Shown here in pieces: positions 1 through 7,523 of a stretch of DNA of 7,582 bases (position 1 is its first letter; every line of letters begins with the position of its first letter). Source of the DNA: Leclercia sp. UBA7405 (GTDB lineage Bacteria; Pseudomonadota; Gammaproteobacteria; Enterobacterales; Enterobacteriaceae); assembly GCA_002469605.1 (NCBI GenBank), contig DKMV01000328.1, forward strand, positions 1-7,582, given 5' to 3'. The position numbers were made by a program, and so were the translations under genes. The notes under the pieces are model-generated. The model was not told the DNA's origin and did no database searches. It worked only from the letters and a program-made list of their open reading frames with translations.

Positions 1-1063
1 GGTCTACCGCGCCGCCGCTCCAGCCGTGGGAGCCAAAGGCGCTGGCGCGTTTGTTACGGAAGCGCAGACCGGTGATCTCTTCCACCAGACCGGCGATTTT
101 CGGCATCATTACGTTGTTCATGGTGGAGGTGCCCACCAGAACCCCTTTCGAGCGGAAGACGTTGGTCAGCACTTCGTTTTTATCGCTGCGCGCCACGTTG
201 AAGATTTTCACCGCCACGTTCGGGTCAACTTCGTTGATGCCCTGCGCAATGGCGTCTGCCATCATGCGGGTGTTGTTGGACATGGTGTCGTAGAAGATAG
301 TGATGCGATCTTCCTGATAATCCGCCGCCCATTTCAGATACAGCTCAACGATCTGGGTCGGGTTTTCACGCCATACCACGCCGTGGGAGGTGGCAATCAT
401 ATCCACCGGCAGGTTGAAGCCGAGGATTTCGGTAATTTTTGGCGTTACCAGGCGGCTGAACGGCGTCAGGATGTTGGCATAGTAGCGCTGGCACTGTTCA
501 AACAGCTCGGTCTGATCCACTTCGTCGTTGAACAGGCGTTCGTCGCAGTAGTGCTGGCCGAAGGCGTCGTTGCTGAACAGCACCGCGTCGCCGGTCATGT
601 AGGTCATCATGCTGTCCGGCCAGTGCAGCATCGGCGTTTCAACAAAGATCAGCTGCTTGCCGTTGCCGATATCCAGGGTGTCGCCGGTTTTCACGGTGTG
701 GAAGTTCCACTCCGGATGGTGGTGATGACCGTTAATAGAATCGATAGCGTTAGTGGTGCAGTAAATCGGCGTGTTCGGGATATGGGACATCAGCTCGGTC
801 AGCGCGCCCGCATGGTCCTCTTCCGCATGGTTGATAATGATATAGTCGATATCGTTCAGATCGATTTCGCTACGCAGGTTCTGCACGAACTCGCGGCTGA
901 ATTTATGATCGACGGTATCGATCAGAACGTTTTTACCTTCGCGAATGAGATAGCTGTTGTAGCTGCTGCCGCGCAGCGTTTTGTATTCGGTGCCGTGGAA
1001 GTCACGGACTTCCCAGTCACGTTGGCCAACCCAATGAATGTTATTTTTAACCAGAATAGACAT
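1..1063 (-). CDS. norV: Anaerobic nitric oxide reductase flavorubredoxin NorV (3' end outside window)
   Basis: Reduces nitric oxide to nitrous oxide in the cytoplasm under low oxygen, taking electrons from the NADH-dependent reductase NorW. I translated the complement by hand: it is open from the ATG at 1063 to the window edge, 354 codons, about three quarters of the usual 480 or so. The N-terminal metallo-beta-lactamase-like part carries all expected di-iron ligands: H79, E81, D83 and H84 in the HAEEDH motif, H147 in MLHWPDS, D166 in SNDAFGQ and H227 in TSHGVVW. The flavodoxin-like FMN part follows ([12 protein letters not shown] and later [10 protein letters not shown]). The C-terminal rubredoxin domain and any norW gene lie beyond position 1. 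Start supported by GAGG five bases upstream and by the family N-terminus [11 protein letters not shown]. It is transcribed away from norR, its dedicated activator. No frameshift or missing ligand seen. Confidence 0.97.
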   Translation of the reverse strand, partial: MSILVKNNIHWVGQRDWEVRDFHGTEYKTLRGSSYNSYLIREGKNVLIDTVDHKFSREFVQNLRSEIDLNDIDYIIINHAEEDHAGALTELMSHIPNTPIYCTTNAIDSINGHHHHPEWNFHTVKTGDTLDIGNGKQLIFVETPMLHWPDSMMTYMTGDAVLFSNDAFGQHYCDERLFNDEVDQTELFEQCQRYYANILTPFSRLVTPKITEILGFNLPVDMIATSHGVVWRENPTQIVELYLKWAADYQEDRITIFYDTMSNNTRMMADAIAQGINEVDPNVAVKIFNVARSDKNEVLTNVFRSKGVLVGTSTMNNVMMPKIAGLVEEITGLRFRNKRASAFGSHGWSGGAVD

Positions 1064-1115
1064 AGCAACCTCGATATTTAGTACGGCATGTTCATAAAAA
1101 GATGTTTTACCTATA

Positions 1116-1130
1116 TCAAGTTGCGTGCCA
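1116..1130 (-). promoter_or_regulatory. Sigma-54 promoter of norV
   Basis: On the minus strand this reads TGGCACGCAACTTGA. The -24 part (TGGCACG) matches the sigma-54 consensus fully, and the GG pair is ten bases from the -12 position, as required. The -12 part is TTGA where the consensus is TTGC. Transcription would begin near 1104, giving a leader of about 41 bases to the norV ATG. NorR is an enhancer-binding protein that activates norV through sigma-54 RNA polymerase, so the site fits its context. Confidence 0.8.
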
Positions 1131-1167
1131 ACTTTTTAATTATTTGATTTATATGGTTTTAATGATT

Positions 1168-1202
1168 TTTACTCCACAATGAGTAGTCATTATGACTATC
1201 AT
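1168..1202 (+). promoter_or_regulatory. Candidate sigma-70 promoter of norR
   Basis: TTTACT at 1168-1173 (4 of 6 to the -35 consensus) is followed after 17 bases by TATGAC at 1191-1196 (4 of 6 to the -10 consensus); TATCAT at 1197-1202 is a better -10 but has no paired -35. Either -10 would lie in or beside the first NorR site, consistent with the known autorepression of norR. The match is weak and the choice is inference. Confidence 0.35.
1186..1196. promoter_or_regulatory. NorR enhancer site nearest norV
   Basis: GTCATTATGAC, a perfect GTCA-N3-TGAC palindrome matching the NorR recognition sequence known from E. coli. Its centre is about 87 bases upstream of the predicted norV transcription start, a normal enhancer distance. 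It also overlaps a possible norR -10 element, which would suit NorR repression of its own gene. Confidence 0.85.
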
Positions 1203-1209
1203 TGAAGCT

Positions 1210-1220
1210 GTCAAAATGAC
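1210..1220. promoter_or_regulatory. Middle NorR enhancer site
   Basis: GTCAAAATGAC, a second perfect GTCA-N3-TGAC palindrome. It starts 24 bases after the first site, so the two lie on nearly the same face of the helix over about two turns, suiting assembly of a NorR hexamer. Confidence 0.85.
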
Positions 1221-1230
1221 ATTATTCATT

Positions 1231-1241
1231 GTCAAAAAGAC
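1231..1241. promoter_or_regulatory. Third NorR enhancer site, imperfect
   Basis: GTCAAAAAGAC matches the NorR palindrome except for one base in the right half (AGAC for TGAC). It starts 21 bases after the middle site and lies just upstream of the norR ribosome binding site. E. coli also uses three NorR sites in this gap, so I read it as the weakest member of the set. Confidence 0.7.
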
Positions 1242-1253
1242 AGTGAGGCGCCT

Positions 1254-2768
1254 ATGAGCTTTTCCGTAGATGTACTGGCGAAGATCGCCATTGAATTGCA
1301 AACCGGTATCGGCCATCAGGACCGCTTTCAGCGCCTGATCTCCACCCTGCGCCACGTGCTGGCGTGCGACGCCTCGGCGCTGCTGCGCTACGAAGGGCGG
1401 CAGTTTATTCCGCTGGCTATCGACGGGCTGGCTCAGGACGTGCTGGGGCGGCGCTTCACCCTCGAGGGCCATCCGCGCCTTGAAACCATCGCCCGCGCCG
1501 GGGACGTGGTGCGCTTCCCGGCAGACAGCGATCTGCCTGACCCTTACGACGGCCTGATCCCCGGTCAGGAGAGCCTGAAGGTGCATGCCTGTATTGGCCT
1601 GCCGCTCTTTGCCGGGCAGAACCTGATTGGCGCGCTCACCCTCGACGGTATGTCGCCGGATCAGTTCGATACCTTCAGCGACGAGGAGCTGCGGCTGATT
1701 GCCGCCCTGGCGTCCGGGGCGCTGAACAATGCGCTGTTGATCGAACAGCTGGAGAGCCAGAACATCATGCCCGGCAGCCCGGCGGCCTTTGAGCAGGTGG
1801 CCCACACCGAGATGATTGGCCTCTCGCCGGGCATGCTGCAGCTGAAAAAAGAGATTGAGATTGTGGCCGCCTCCGATCTGAACGTGCTGATCAGCGGCGA
1901 GACCGGCACGGGCAAAGAGCTGGTGGCGAAAGCCATTCACGAGGCCTCGCCCCGGGCGGTGAATCCGCTGGTCTATCTCAACTGCGCGGCGCTGCCGGAG
2001 AGCGTGGCGGAGAGCGAGCTTTTCGGGCACGTAAAAGGGGCCTTTACCGGGGCCATCAGCAACCGCAGCGGCAAGTTTGAGATGGCCGATAACGGCACGC
2101 TGTTCCTCGATGAGATCGGCGAGCTGTCGCTGGCCCTGCAGGCCAAGCTGCTGCGCGTTCTGCAATATGGCGATATCCAGCGGGTAGGGGACGACCGCAG
2201 TCTGAGAGTGGACGTGCGGGTGCTGGCCGCCACTAACCGCGACCTGCGCGAGGAGGTGGTGGCCGGCAATTTCCGCGCCGACCTGTTCCACCGGCTTAGC
2301 GTGTTCCCGCTCTTTGTCCCGCCCCTGCGCGAGCGCGGCGAAGATGTGGTGCTGCTGGCGGGCTTTTTCTGCGAACAGTGCCGCCTGAAGATGGGCCTTT
2401 CCCGGGTGGTGTTAAGCCCCGGCGCGCGTAAACACCTGCTGAGCTACGGCTGGCCCGGTAACGTGCGCGAGCTGGAACATGCTATCCACCGGGCGGTGGT
2501 GCTGGCGCGTGCGACCCGCCACGGCGACGAGGTGGTGATCCACGCCCGCCATTTCGCGCTGCATGATGACATGACCCCTGTTGTTACCCAGGATGCGCCG
2601 GCGCTGAGCCATAAAAATTTACGCGATGCCACCGACGAGTTTCAGCGGCAGAGGATTACCCGTGCGCTGGAGCAGAACAACCGCAGCTGGGCGGCCTGCG
2701 CCCGGGCACTGGAGATGGACGTCGCCAACCTGCACCGGCTGGCGAAACGTCTGGGGCTGAAGGGCTAG
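1254..2768 (+). CDS. norR: Nitric oxide-responsive sigma-54 activator NorR
   Basis: Transcription activator of norVW; NO binding to iron in the N-terminal domain relieves inhibition of the ATPase. 504 residues, the E. coli length. Three domains are visible. The GAF sensor (about 1-170) has the residues proposed as iron ligands, R75, D96, D99, C113 and D131, all present. The AAA+ domain (about 187-420) has Walker A GETGTGKE at 215-222, the sigma-54 contact loop GAFTGA at 262-267 and Walker B GTLFLDE at 281-287. A C-terminal Fis-type helix-turn-helix lies around 475-500 ([22 protein letters not shown]). The linker at about 436-456 is the most variable part. The ATG at 1254 has GAGG five bases upstream. 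It is divergent from its target norV across 190 bases holding three NorR sites, and its stop overlaps that of convergent gutQ. All parts needed for NO sensing and sigma-54 activation are intact. Confidence 0.98.
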   Translation: MSFSVDVLAKIAIELQTGIGHQDRFQRLISTLRHVLACDASALLRYEGRQFIPLAIDGLAQDVLGRRFTLEGHPRLETIARAGDVVRFPADSDLPDPYDGLIPGQESLKVHACIGLPLFAGQNLIGALTLDGMSPDQFDTFSDEELRLIAALASGALNNALLIEQLESQNIMPGSPAAFEQVAHTEMIGLSPGMLQLKKEIEIVAASDLNVLISGETGTGKELVAKAIHEASPRAVNPLVYLNCAALPESVAESELFGHVKGAFTGAISNRSGKFEMADNGTLFLDEIGELSLALQAKLLRVLQYGDIQRVGDDRSLRVDVRVLAATNRDLREEVVAGNFRADLFHRLSVFPLFVPPLRERGEDVVLLAGFFCEQCRLKMGLSRVVLSPGARKHLLSYGWPGNVRELEHAIHRAVVLARATRHGDEVVIHARHFALHDDMTPVVTQDAPALSHKNLRDATDEFQRQRITRALEQNNRSWAACARALEMDVANLHRLAKRLGLKG

Positions 2769-3730
2769 ATAATCCCGGCCTGGTAGAAGTCCTGCAGGTT
2801 GATAGCGCCGCAGAGTTTACCCTGCTCATCCACCACCGGGGCGGCGGTGATTTTGCGCTTCATTAAGATCTCTTTGGCCTCGATAGCGCGGCTTTCGGCG
2901 TTAAGCGTCAGGCCGCCCCGGGTCATGGCCTCGTTGACTATTGCCTCCAGCCTGCCGCCGCCCACCAGCCAGCGGCGCAGGTCGCCGTCGGTAAAGACCC
3001 CCTCTACCTGCCCGTCTTCATTGCAGACCGCCACCAGCCCAAGCCCGGTGCGGCTCAGTTCGAGCATGGCGTCCATTACGCTGGTGGTAAGCTTCACCTG
3101 CGGGATGGCATCGCCGGTGCGCATCAGGTGATGCACTCTATTTAACAGACGAGCCCCGAGGGCGCCTGCCGGGTGAGAGCGGGCGAAATCCTCTTCATTA
3201 AAGCCGCGCGCCTGCATCACAGCCATGGCCAGAGCGTCGCCCATCATCAGAGTATTTACCGTGCTGGATGTGGGGGCCAGGTGCATCGGGCAGGCTTCAC
3301 GCTCGACCGAGATATCCAGCACTGCCTTCGCGGCCAGCGCCAGCGGCGAGCGGGTTTTACCGGTCATCGCCAGCAGGGCAACGGATTTTTCCTGCAGGCG
3401 GGGAATAATCAGATCCAGCTCTTTCGCCGAACCGGAGTAGGAGATAAACAGCAGCACATCGCGGCTTTCGATCATCCCCAGATCGCCATGCAGCGCTTCG
3501 GCGGCGTGGACAAAAAAGGCGGGCGTGCCGGTGCTGGCGAGCGTGGCGGCAATCTTCTTGCCGATATGGCCCGATTTACCGATGCCTGAGACGACAACCT
3601 TGCCCTGGCACTCAATAAGGGTGTTGGCCGCGCGTACAAACGCCTCGTTCAGCCTCTCCGGCAGACGGCTGGCTTCCTGTAGCTCCAGCATCAGGGTTTG
3701 ACGGCCCGCGTTTAACAGAAAATCACTCAT
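2765..3730 (-). CDS. gutQ: Arabinose-5-phosphate isomerase GutQ
   Basis: Interconverts D-ribulose 5-phosphate and D-arabinose 5-phosphate, the first step toward Kdo of the lipopolysaccharide core; it is the paralogue of KdsD. 321 residues, full length. An N-terminal SIS sugar-isomerase domain (about 35-175) contains [11 protein letters not shown] at 49-59 and SYSGSAKE at 97-104; two CBS domains follow (about 203-260 and 268-320). K52, E104, E145 and H186 line up, at a constant offset of seven, with the residues proposed for catalysis in KdsD (K59, E111, E152, H193). The ATG has GGAG six bases upstream. In E. coli it is the last gene of the srlAEBD-gutM-srlR-gutQ glucitol operon. Here none of those genes precedes it, and its upstream neighbour is divergent mltB, so it must use its own promoter. 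KdsD itself is the alternative call, but the shorter N-terminus and location beside norR favour GutQ. Confidence 0.95.
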   Translation of the reverse strand: MSDFLLNAGRQTLMLELQEASRLPERLNEAFVRAANTLIECQGKVVVSGIGKSGHIGKKIAATLASTGTPAFFVHAAEALHGDLGMIESRDVLLFISYSGSAKELDLIIPRLQEKSVALLAMTGKTRSPLALAAKAVLDISVEREACPMHLAPTSSTVNTLMMGDALAMAVMQARGFNEEDFARSHPAGALGARLLNRVHHLMRTGDAIPQVKLTTSVMDAMLELSRTGLGLVAVCNEDGQVEGVFTDGDLRRWLVGGGRLEAIVNEAMTRGGLTLNAESRAIEAKEILMKRKITAAPVVDEQGKLCGAINLQDFYQAGII

Positions 3731-3786
3731 TTTTTTCTCCGGTTACGATCCTTCAAAGCCCTCTGCCACAGCGGGCGGGGCGGCCT

Positions 3787-3792
3787 ATCATA
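3787..3792 (-). promoter_or_regulatory. Possible gutQ -10 element
   Basis: On the minus strand this reads TATGAT, 5 of 6 to the sigma-70 -10 consensus, 56 bases upstream of the gutQ start. No convincing -35 hexamer lies 16-18 bases further upstream. It is the best candidate in the short gap for driving gutQ without the srl operon promoter, but support is weak. Confidence 0.3.
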
Positions 3793-3836
3793 GTGCATTA
3801 CCCTGTGACGTTCATGGATAACGATAAAAGATTTTG

Positions 3837-3872
3837 CGCACCACCACAGAACCGCTTCCTTGTGGTGTTGCG
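3837..3872. repeat. Imperfect inverted repeat upstream of mltB
   Basis: Arms CGCACCACCACA (3837-3848) and TGTGGTGTTGCG (3861-3872) pair at 11 of 12 positions around a 12-base centre. No run of T follows on the plus strand, so it is not a typical plus-strand terminator. It sits in the mltB/gutQ divergent gap and its right arm overlaps the candidate mltB -35. It could be an operator, a leader hairpin or a remnant of a larger removed region. Confidence 0.6.
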
Positions 3873-3888
3873 GATGCTTTACCATACT
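3860..3888 (+). promoter_or_regulatory. Candidate mltB promoter
   Basis: TTGTGG (3860-3865) and CATACT (3883-3888) are separated by 17 bases and would give a short leader ending at the mltB ATG at 3922. Each hexamer is only a 3-4 of 6 match to the sigma-70 consensus. The -35 lies in the right arm of the inverted repeat just upstream. Confidence 0.35.
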
Positions 3889-3921
3889 TGCCACTTATCG
3901 AATTCGTTCAATGGATGTGTC

Positions 3922-5022
3922 ATGTTTAAGCGTCGTTATGCAGCGCTGTTGCCTGCGCTGATTATGCTGGCTGCCTGTAGCAGCAAACCGAAAACAGAGG
4001 AAGTTCAACAGACGGCGGGTGCCCCTTCAGGCGGCTTCCTGCTGGAGCCACAGCACAATGTGATGCAGTTGGGCGGGGACTTCGCTAATAACCCCGCGGC
4101 TCAACAGTTCATCGATAAGATGGTGAGCAAGCACGGCTTTAACAAACAGCAGTTGCAGGAGATCCTCTCCCAGGCCAAACGTCTGGACTACGTGCTGCGC
4201 CTGATGGACAGACAAGCCCCGTCGGCACAGGTGCCAACCGGCCCGAACGGCGCCTGGTTACGCTATCGCAAACAGTTTATTACCCCGGATAACGTGCAGA
4301 ATGGTGTGGCGTTCTGGAATCAGAACGAAGATGCGCTGAACCGCGCGTGGCAGGTTTACGGCGTGCCGCCGGAGATTATCGTTGGCATTATCGGCGTGGA
4401 GACCCGCTGGGGCCGCGTCATGGGCAAAACGCGCATTCTGGACGCGCTGGCAACCCTCTCCTTTAACTACCCGCGCCGCGCCGAGTACTTCTCTTCCGAG
4501 CTGGAGACCTTCCTGCTGATGGCACGCGACGAGCAGGACGATCCGCTGGATCTGAAGGGATCCTTTGCCGGCGCGATGGGCTACGGCCAGTTTATGCCTT
4601 CTTCCTATAAGCAGTACGCGGTGGACTTCAACGGCGACGGCCACATCAACCTGTGGGATCCGGTGGATGCCATCGGCAGCGTGGCCAACTACTTTAAAGA
4701 GCACGGCTGGGTGAAAGGCGATCCGGTGGCGGTGCAGGCCAACGGCCAGGCTCCCGGCCTGGAAAATGGCTTTAAGACCAAATACAGCGTCTCCCAACTG
4801 GCGGCGGCGGGCTTAACCCCGATGCAGTCTCTGGGCGATCATCAGCAGGCGAGCCTGCTGCGGCTGGATATTGGCACCGGTTATCAGTACTGGTACGGTC
4901 TGCCGAACTTCTACACCATCACCCGCTATAACCACAGCACCCACTATGCAATGGCGGTGTGGCAGCTGGGGCAGGCGGTAGCGCTGGCGCGCGTGCCGGC
5001 AGCTTCTCCGTTTAGCCAGTAA
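3922..5022 (+). CDS. mltB: Membrane-bound lytic murein transglycosylase B
   Basis: Cleaves the glycan strands of peptidoglycan between MurNAc and GlcNAc, forming 1,6-anhydroMurNAc ends; acts at the inner face of the outer membrane. 366 residues. The N-terminus MFKRRYAALLPALIMLAAC is a lipoprotein signal with lipobox LAAC, acylated Cys at 19 and SS after it, which favours outer-membrane sorting. The catalytic glutamate is E160 in GVETRWGR. An EF-hand-like calcium loop, DFNGDGHINLWD, spans 235-246. SFAGAMGYGQFMPSSY at 214-229 is the family core motif. The reading frame is open back to 3793, but I chose 3922 because the lipoprotein signal starts there; the upstream 43 codons have no such character. 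The ribosome site is weak (GGA six bases upstream). The C-terminal tail (about 359-366, ending SPFSQ) runs a few residues past the end I recall for E. coli MltB. A terminator follows at 5054. Confidence 0.96.
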   Translation: MFKRRYAALLPALIMLAACSSKPKTEEVQQTAGAPSGGFLLEPQHNVMQLGGDFANNPAAQQFIDKMVSKHGFNKQQLQEILSQAKRLDYVLRLMDRQAPSAQVPTGPNGAWLRYRKQFITPDNVQNGVAFWNQNEDALNRAWQVYGVPPEIIVGIIGVETRWGRVMGKTRILDALATLSFNYPRRAEYFSSELETFLLMARDEQDDPLDLKGSFAGAMGYGQFMPSSYKQYAVDFNGDGHINLWDPVDAIGSVANYFKEHGWVKGDPVAVQANGQAPGLENGFKTKYSVSQLAAAGLTPMQSLGDHQQASLLRLDIGTGYQYWYGLPNFYTITRYNHSTHYAMAVWQLGQAVALARVPAASPFSQ

Positions 5023-5053
5023 CGCTCTGCGGCAATAATGTTTAAACCTTGTA

Positions 5054-5083
5054 AAAAAGCCGGTGCTTCTGTACCGGCTTTTT
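5054..5083 (+). terminator. Rho-independent terminator after mltB
   Basis: AAAAAGCCGGT pairs perfectly with ACCGGCTTTTT, an 11-bp stem around an 8-base loop, with the T run forming the 3' side. It lies 31 bases after the mltB stop. The A run on the left could let it work in both directions, but no minus-strand gene needs it here. Confidence 0.9.
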
Positions 5084-5134
5084 CTGAAGCCCCCTCGTAA
5101 AAACGGTAGCGCGTCCCCATATCTCTTACGAAAG

Positions 5135-5143
5135 TGCTATCTT
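5135..5143 (+). promoter_or_regulatory. Candidate extended -10 promoter of pncC
   Basis: TGCTATCTT combines a TGn extension with TATCTT (4 of 6 to consensus), placing a start about 25 bases before the pncC ATG and after the mltB terminator. There is no recognisable -35. pncC needs a promoter in this gap if the terminator is efficient. Confidence 0.4.
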
Positions 5144-5173
5144 GTGCTGCATGTTTTTCAGGAGCCAAAAGCG

Positions 5174-5674
5174 ATGATGACTGACCATGAATTAATGCAG
5201 CTCAGCGAAAGCGTCGGCCTGGCGTTAAAACAGCGCGGCGCAACCCTTACCACCGCCGAGTCCTGCACCGGCGGCTGGGTGGCAAAGGTAATAACGGATA
5301 TTGCGGGCAGTTCCGCCTGGTTTGAACGCGGGTTTGTTACCTACAGTAATGAAGCCAAAGCCCAGATGATTGGGGTGCGTGAACCGACCCTGGAAGAGCA
5401 CGGCGCGGTGAGCGAGCCGGTGGTCATCGAGATGGCTATTGGCGCACTGCGCGCCGCTCGTGCTGATTACGCCATCTCCATTAGCGGTGTGGCCGGGCCG
5501 GATGGCGGCAGCGATCTCAAGCCCGTTGGTACGGTCTGGTTTGGCTTTGCCACCGCGCAGGGCGAGGGCATTACCCGACGCGAATGTTTTAGCGGAGACC
5601 GGGAAAGCGTACGCCGTCAGGCAACGCAATATGCGTTAGAAACGCTCTGGCAACAATTTCTACAAAACACTTGA
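5174..5674 (+). CDS. pncC: Nicotinamide-nucleotide amidohydrolase PncC (CinA C-terminal-like)
   Basis: Deamidates NMN to nicotinic acid mononucleotide in the cytoplasm, recycling NMN made by DNA ligase into NAD synthesis. 166 residues from 5174. It consists only of the CinA C-terminal-type domain, with the serine motif AESCTGG near residue 30, RGFVTYSNEAKAQMIGV around 55-71 and the glycine-rich ISGVAGPDGGS around 100-113. This is the E. coli YgaD type, not the full two-domain CinA. Two adjacent ATGs (5174 and 5177) are possible; GGAG at 5161-5164 is nine bases from the first, which I prefer, while the second would give the 165 residues I recall for E. coli. An in-frame extension back to 5063 overlaps the mltB terminator and is rejected. 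Its TGA stop lies inside the recA -35 region, so the recA promoter is built into the end of this gene. Confidence 0.95.
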   Translation: MMTDHELMQLSESVGLALKQRGATLTTAESCTGGWVAKVITDIAGSSAWFERGFVTYSNEAKAQMIGVREPTLEEHGAVSEPVVIEMAIGALRAARADYAISISGVAGPDGGSDLKPVGTVWFGFATAQGEGITRRECFSGDRESVRRQATQYALETLWQQFLQNT

Positions 5675-5699
5675 AGTACTGTATGAGCATACAGTATAA

Positions 5700-5700
<1 letters not shown>
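5671..5700 (+). promoter_or_regulatory. recA promoter
   Basis: -35 TTGAAG (5671-5676) and a perfect -10 TATAAT (5695-5700), separated by 18 bases. The -35 overlaps the pncC stop codon and the spacer is filled by the LexA box. The recA promoter I recall from E. coli has TTGATA with a 16-base spacer, so two bases appear to have been added between TTGA and TACTG. Confidence 0.85.
5677..5696. promoter_or_regulatory. LexA (SOS) box of recA
   Basis: A 20-base LexA operator: CTG at 5679-5681 and CAG at 5692-5694 separated by ten bases, flanked by TA on both sides, apparently identical to the E. coli recA box. It covers the spacer and the start of the -10, so LexA would block RNA polymerase until RecA filaments on single-stranded DNA trigger LexA self-cleavage. 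Confidence 0.97.
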
Positions 5701-6824
<1,124 letters not shown>

Positions 6825-6838
6825 TCACCTGATGTAAT

Positions 6839-6866
6839 AAAAGGGCTGCGATTGCGGCCCTTTTTT
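6839..6866 (+). terminator. Rho-independent terminator between recA and recX
   Basis: AAAAGGGCTGC (6839-6849) pairs with GCGGCCCTTTT (6854-6864) through 11 pairs including one wobble, around a GATT loop, and ends in six T. It begins 14 bases after the recA stop. In E. coli recX is made mainly by read-through of such a terminator, which keeps RecX far below RecA; this site fits that design. Confidence 0.92.
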
Positions 6867-6891
6867 GCATTTGTTATTCAGCAGGTTCTTT

Positions 6892-7392
6892 ATGAGTGAA
6901 TCAACCCCACGACGCCCCGCCTGGAACCGCCTGCTCGATCGTGCGGTACGCATACTGAGCGTGCGCGACCACAGCGAACAGGAGTTGCGGCGCAAACTGA
7001 TGGCGCCGGTAATGAGCAAGAACGGACCGGAAGAGATAGACGCGACCCAGGAAGATTACGACAGGGTCATTGCCTGGTGCTACGAGCATAACTATCTGGA
7101 TGATAGCCGCTTCGTGGCGCGCTTTATCACCAGCCGCGGTCGTAAAGGCTATGGGCCGGTGCGCATCCGTCAGGAGCTGAATCAGAAAGGGATCCCCCGG
7201 GAAATCACCGAACGCGCAATGCGTGAATGTGAAATCGACTGGAGCGAACTGGCGCGGGAGCAGGCGGTACGTAAATATGGTGAACCCTTACCCCGGGAAT
7301 TTTCAGAAAAAGTTAAAGTCCAGCGCTTTTTACTCTACCGCGGCTACCTGATGGAAGATATTCAGGAGATCTGGCGTAATTTTGCCGATTGA
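6892..7392 (+). CDS. recX: Regulatory protein RecX
   Basis: Binds RecA filaments and inhibits their growth, ATPase, strand exchange and co-protease activity. 166 residues, the E. coli length. The protein is made of three-helix RecX repeats and is rich in Arg and Glu. Recognisable segments are [21 protein letters not shown] (about 11-31), [12 protein letters not shown] (about 65-76), [16 protein letters not shown] (about 83-98) and [17 protein letters not shown] (about 147-163). The ATG at 6892 has AGG six bases upstream; a TTG start at 6865 would overlap the terminator and is unlikely. It lies 67 bases after recA with the terminator in between and no promoter of its own visible, so it is probably co-transcribed with recA by read-through and thus SOS-induced. 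Confidence 0.96.
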   Translation: MSESTPRRPAWNRLLDRAVRILSVRDHSEQELRRKLMAPVMSKNGPEEIDATQEDYDRVIAWCYEHNYLDDSRFVARFITSRGRKGYGPVRIRQELNQKGIPREITERAMRECEIDWSELAREQAVRKYGEPLPREFSEKVKVQRFLLYRGYLMEDIQEIWRNFAD

Positions 7393-7468
7393 ACGCATGC
7401 GGGATTTTACTTCCCTCAAAAGAAAACTTATCTTATTCCCACTTTTTCCAGTAGCTGGTCTGTCCAAC

Positions 7469-7496
7469 TGTCATTGTGTTAAGACTGGCTATGACA
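7469..7496. promoter_or_regulatory. Inverted repeat and candidate alaS promoter
   Basis: TGTCAT (7469-7474) and ATGACA (7491-7496) form a perfect 6-bp inverted repeat with a 16-base spacer. The right arm overlaps TATGAC (7490-7495), a 4 of 6 -10 candidate; CTGTCA (7468-7473) is a weak -35 with a 16-base spacer. E. coli alanyl-tRNA synthetase is known to bind a palindrome flanking its own transcription start and repress alaS. This repeat is a plausible equivalent, but the assignment is inference. The rest of the recX-alaS gap (7393-7523) shows no gene and no clear terminator for recX. Confidence 0.45.
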
Positions 7497-7523
7497 TTTT
7501 GTTAGCTTGATTTCAGGATAATT

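Noticed and set aside
26..1081. Long open frame on the plus strand across norV
   Set aside because: It is the antisense of norV, whose own frame encodes every di-iron ligand. The plus-strand product is rich in His, Val and Phe, has no known domain and no ribosome site.
1149..2291. 380-codon open frame on the minus strand across norR
   Set aside because: It is antisense to a fully intact norR. Long antisense frames are common opposite GC-rich genes, and the product is Gln/His/Arg-rich and low in domain character.
3804..3819. TGTGA half-site resembling a CRP site between gutQ and mltB
   Set aside because: The second half (TGGAT) does not match TCACA. It is tempting because the E. coli srl promoter is CRP-dependent, but the evidence is too weak.
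3793..3921. Upstream extension of mltB by 43 codons
   Set aside because: It would place residues before a clear lipoprotein signal peptide and would cover the inverted repeat and candidate promoter; the start at 3922 is the family start.
4258..4797. 179-codon minus-strand frame inside mltB
   Set aside because: It is a shadow of mltB, which is intact with its catalytic glutamate. The shadow has no recognisable domain.
5063..5173. Upstream extension of pncC
   Set aside because: It starts inside the mltB terminator, has no ribosome site and adds residues not seen in the family.
6865..6891. TTG start extending recX by nine codons
   Set aside because: It begins in the terminator T run, and the ATG at 6892 has a properly spaced ribosome site and gives the normal family length.
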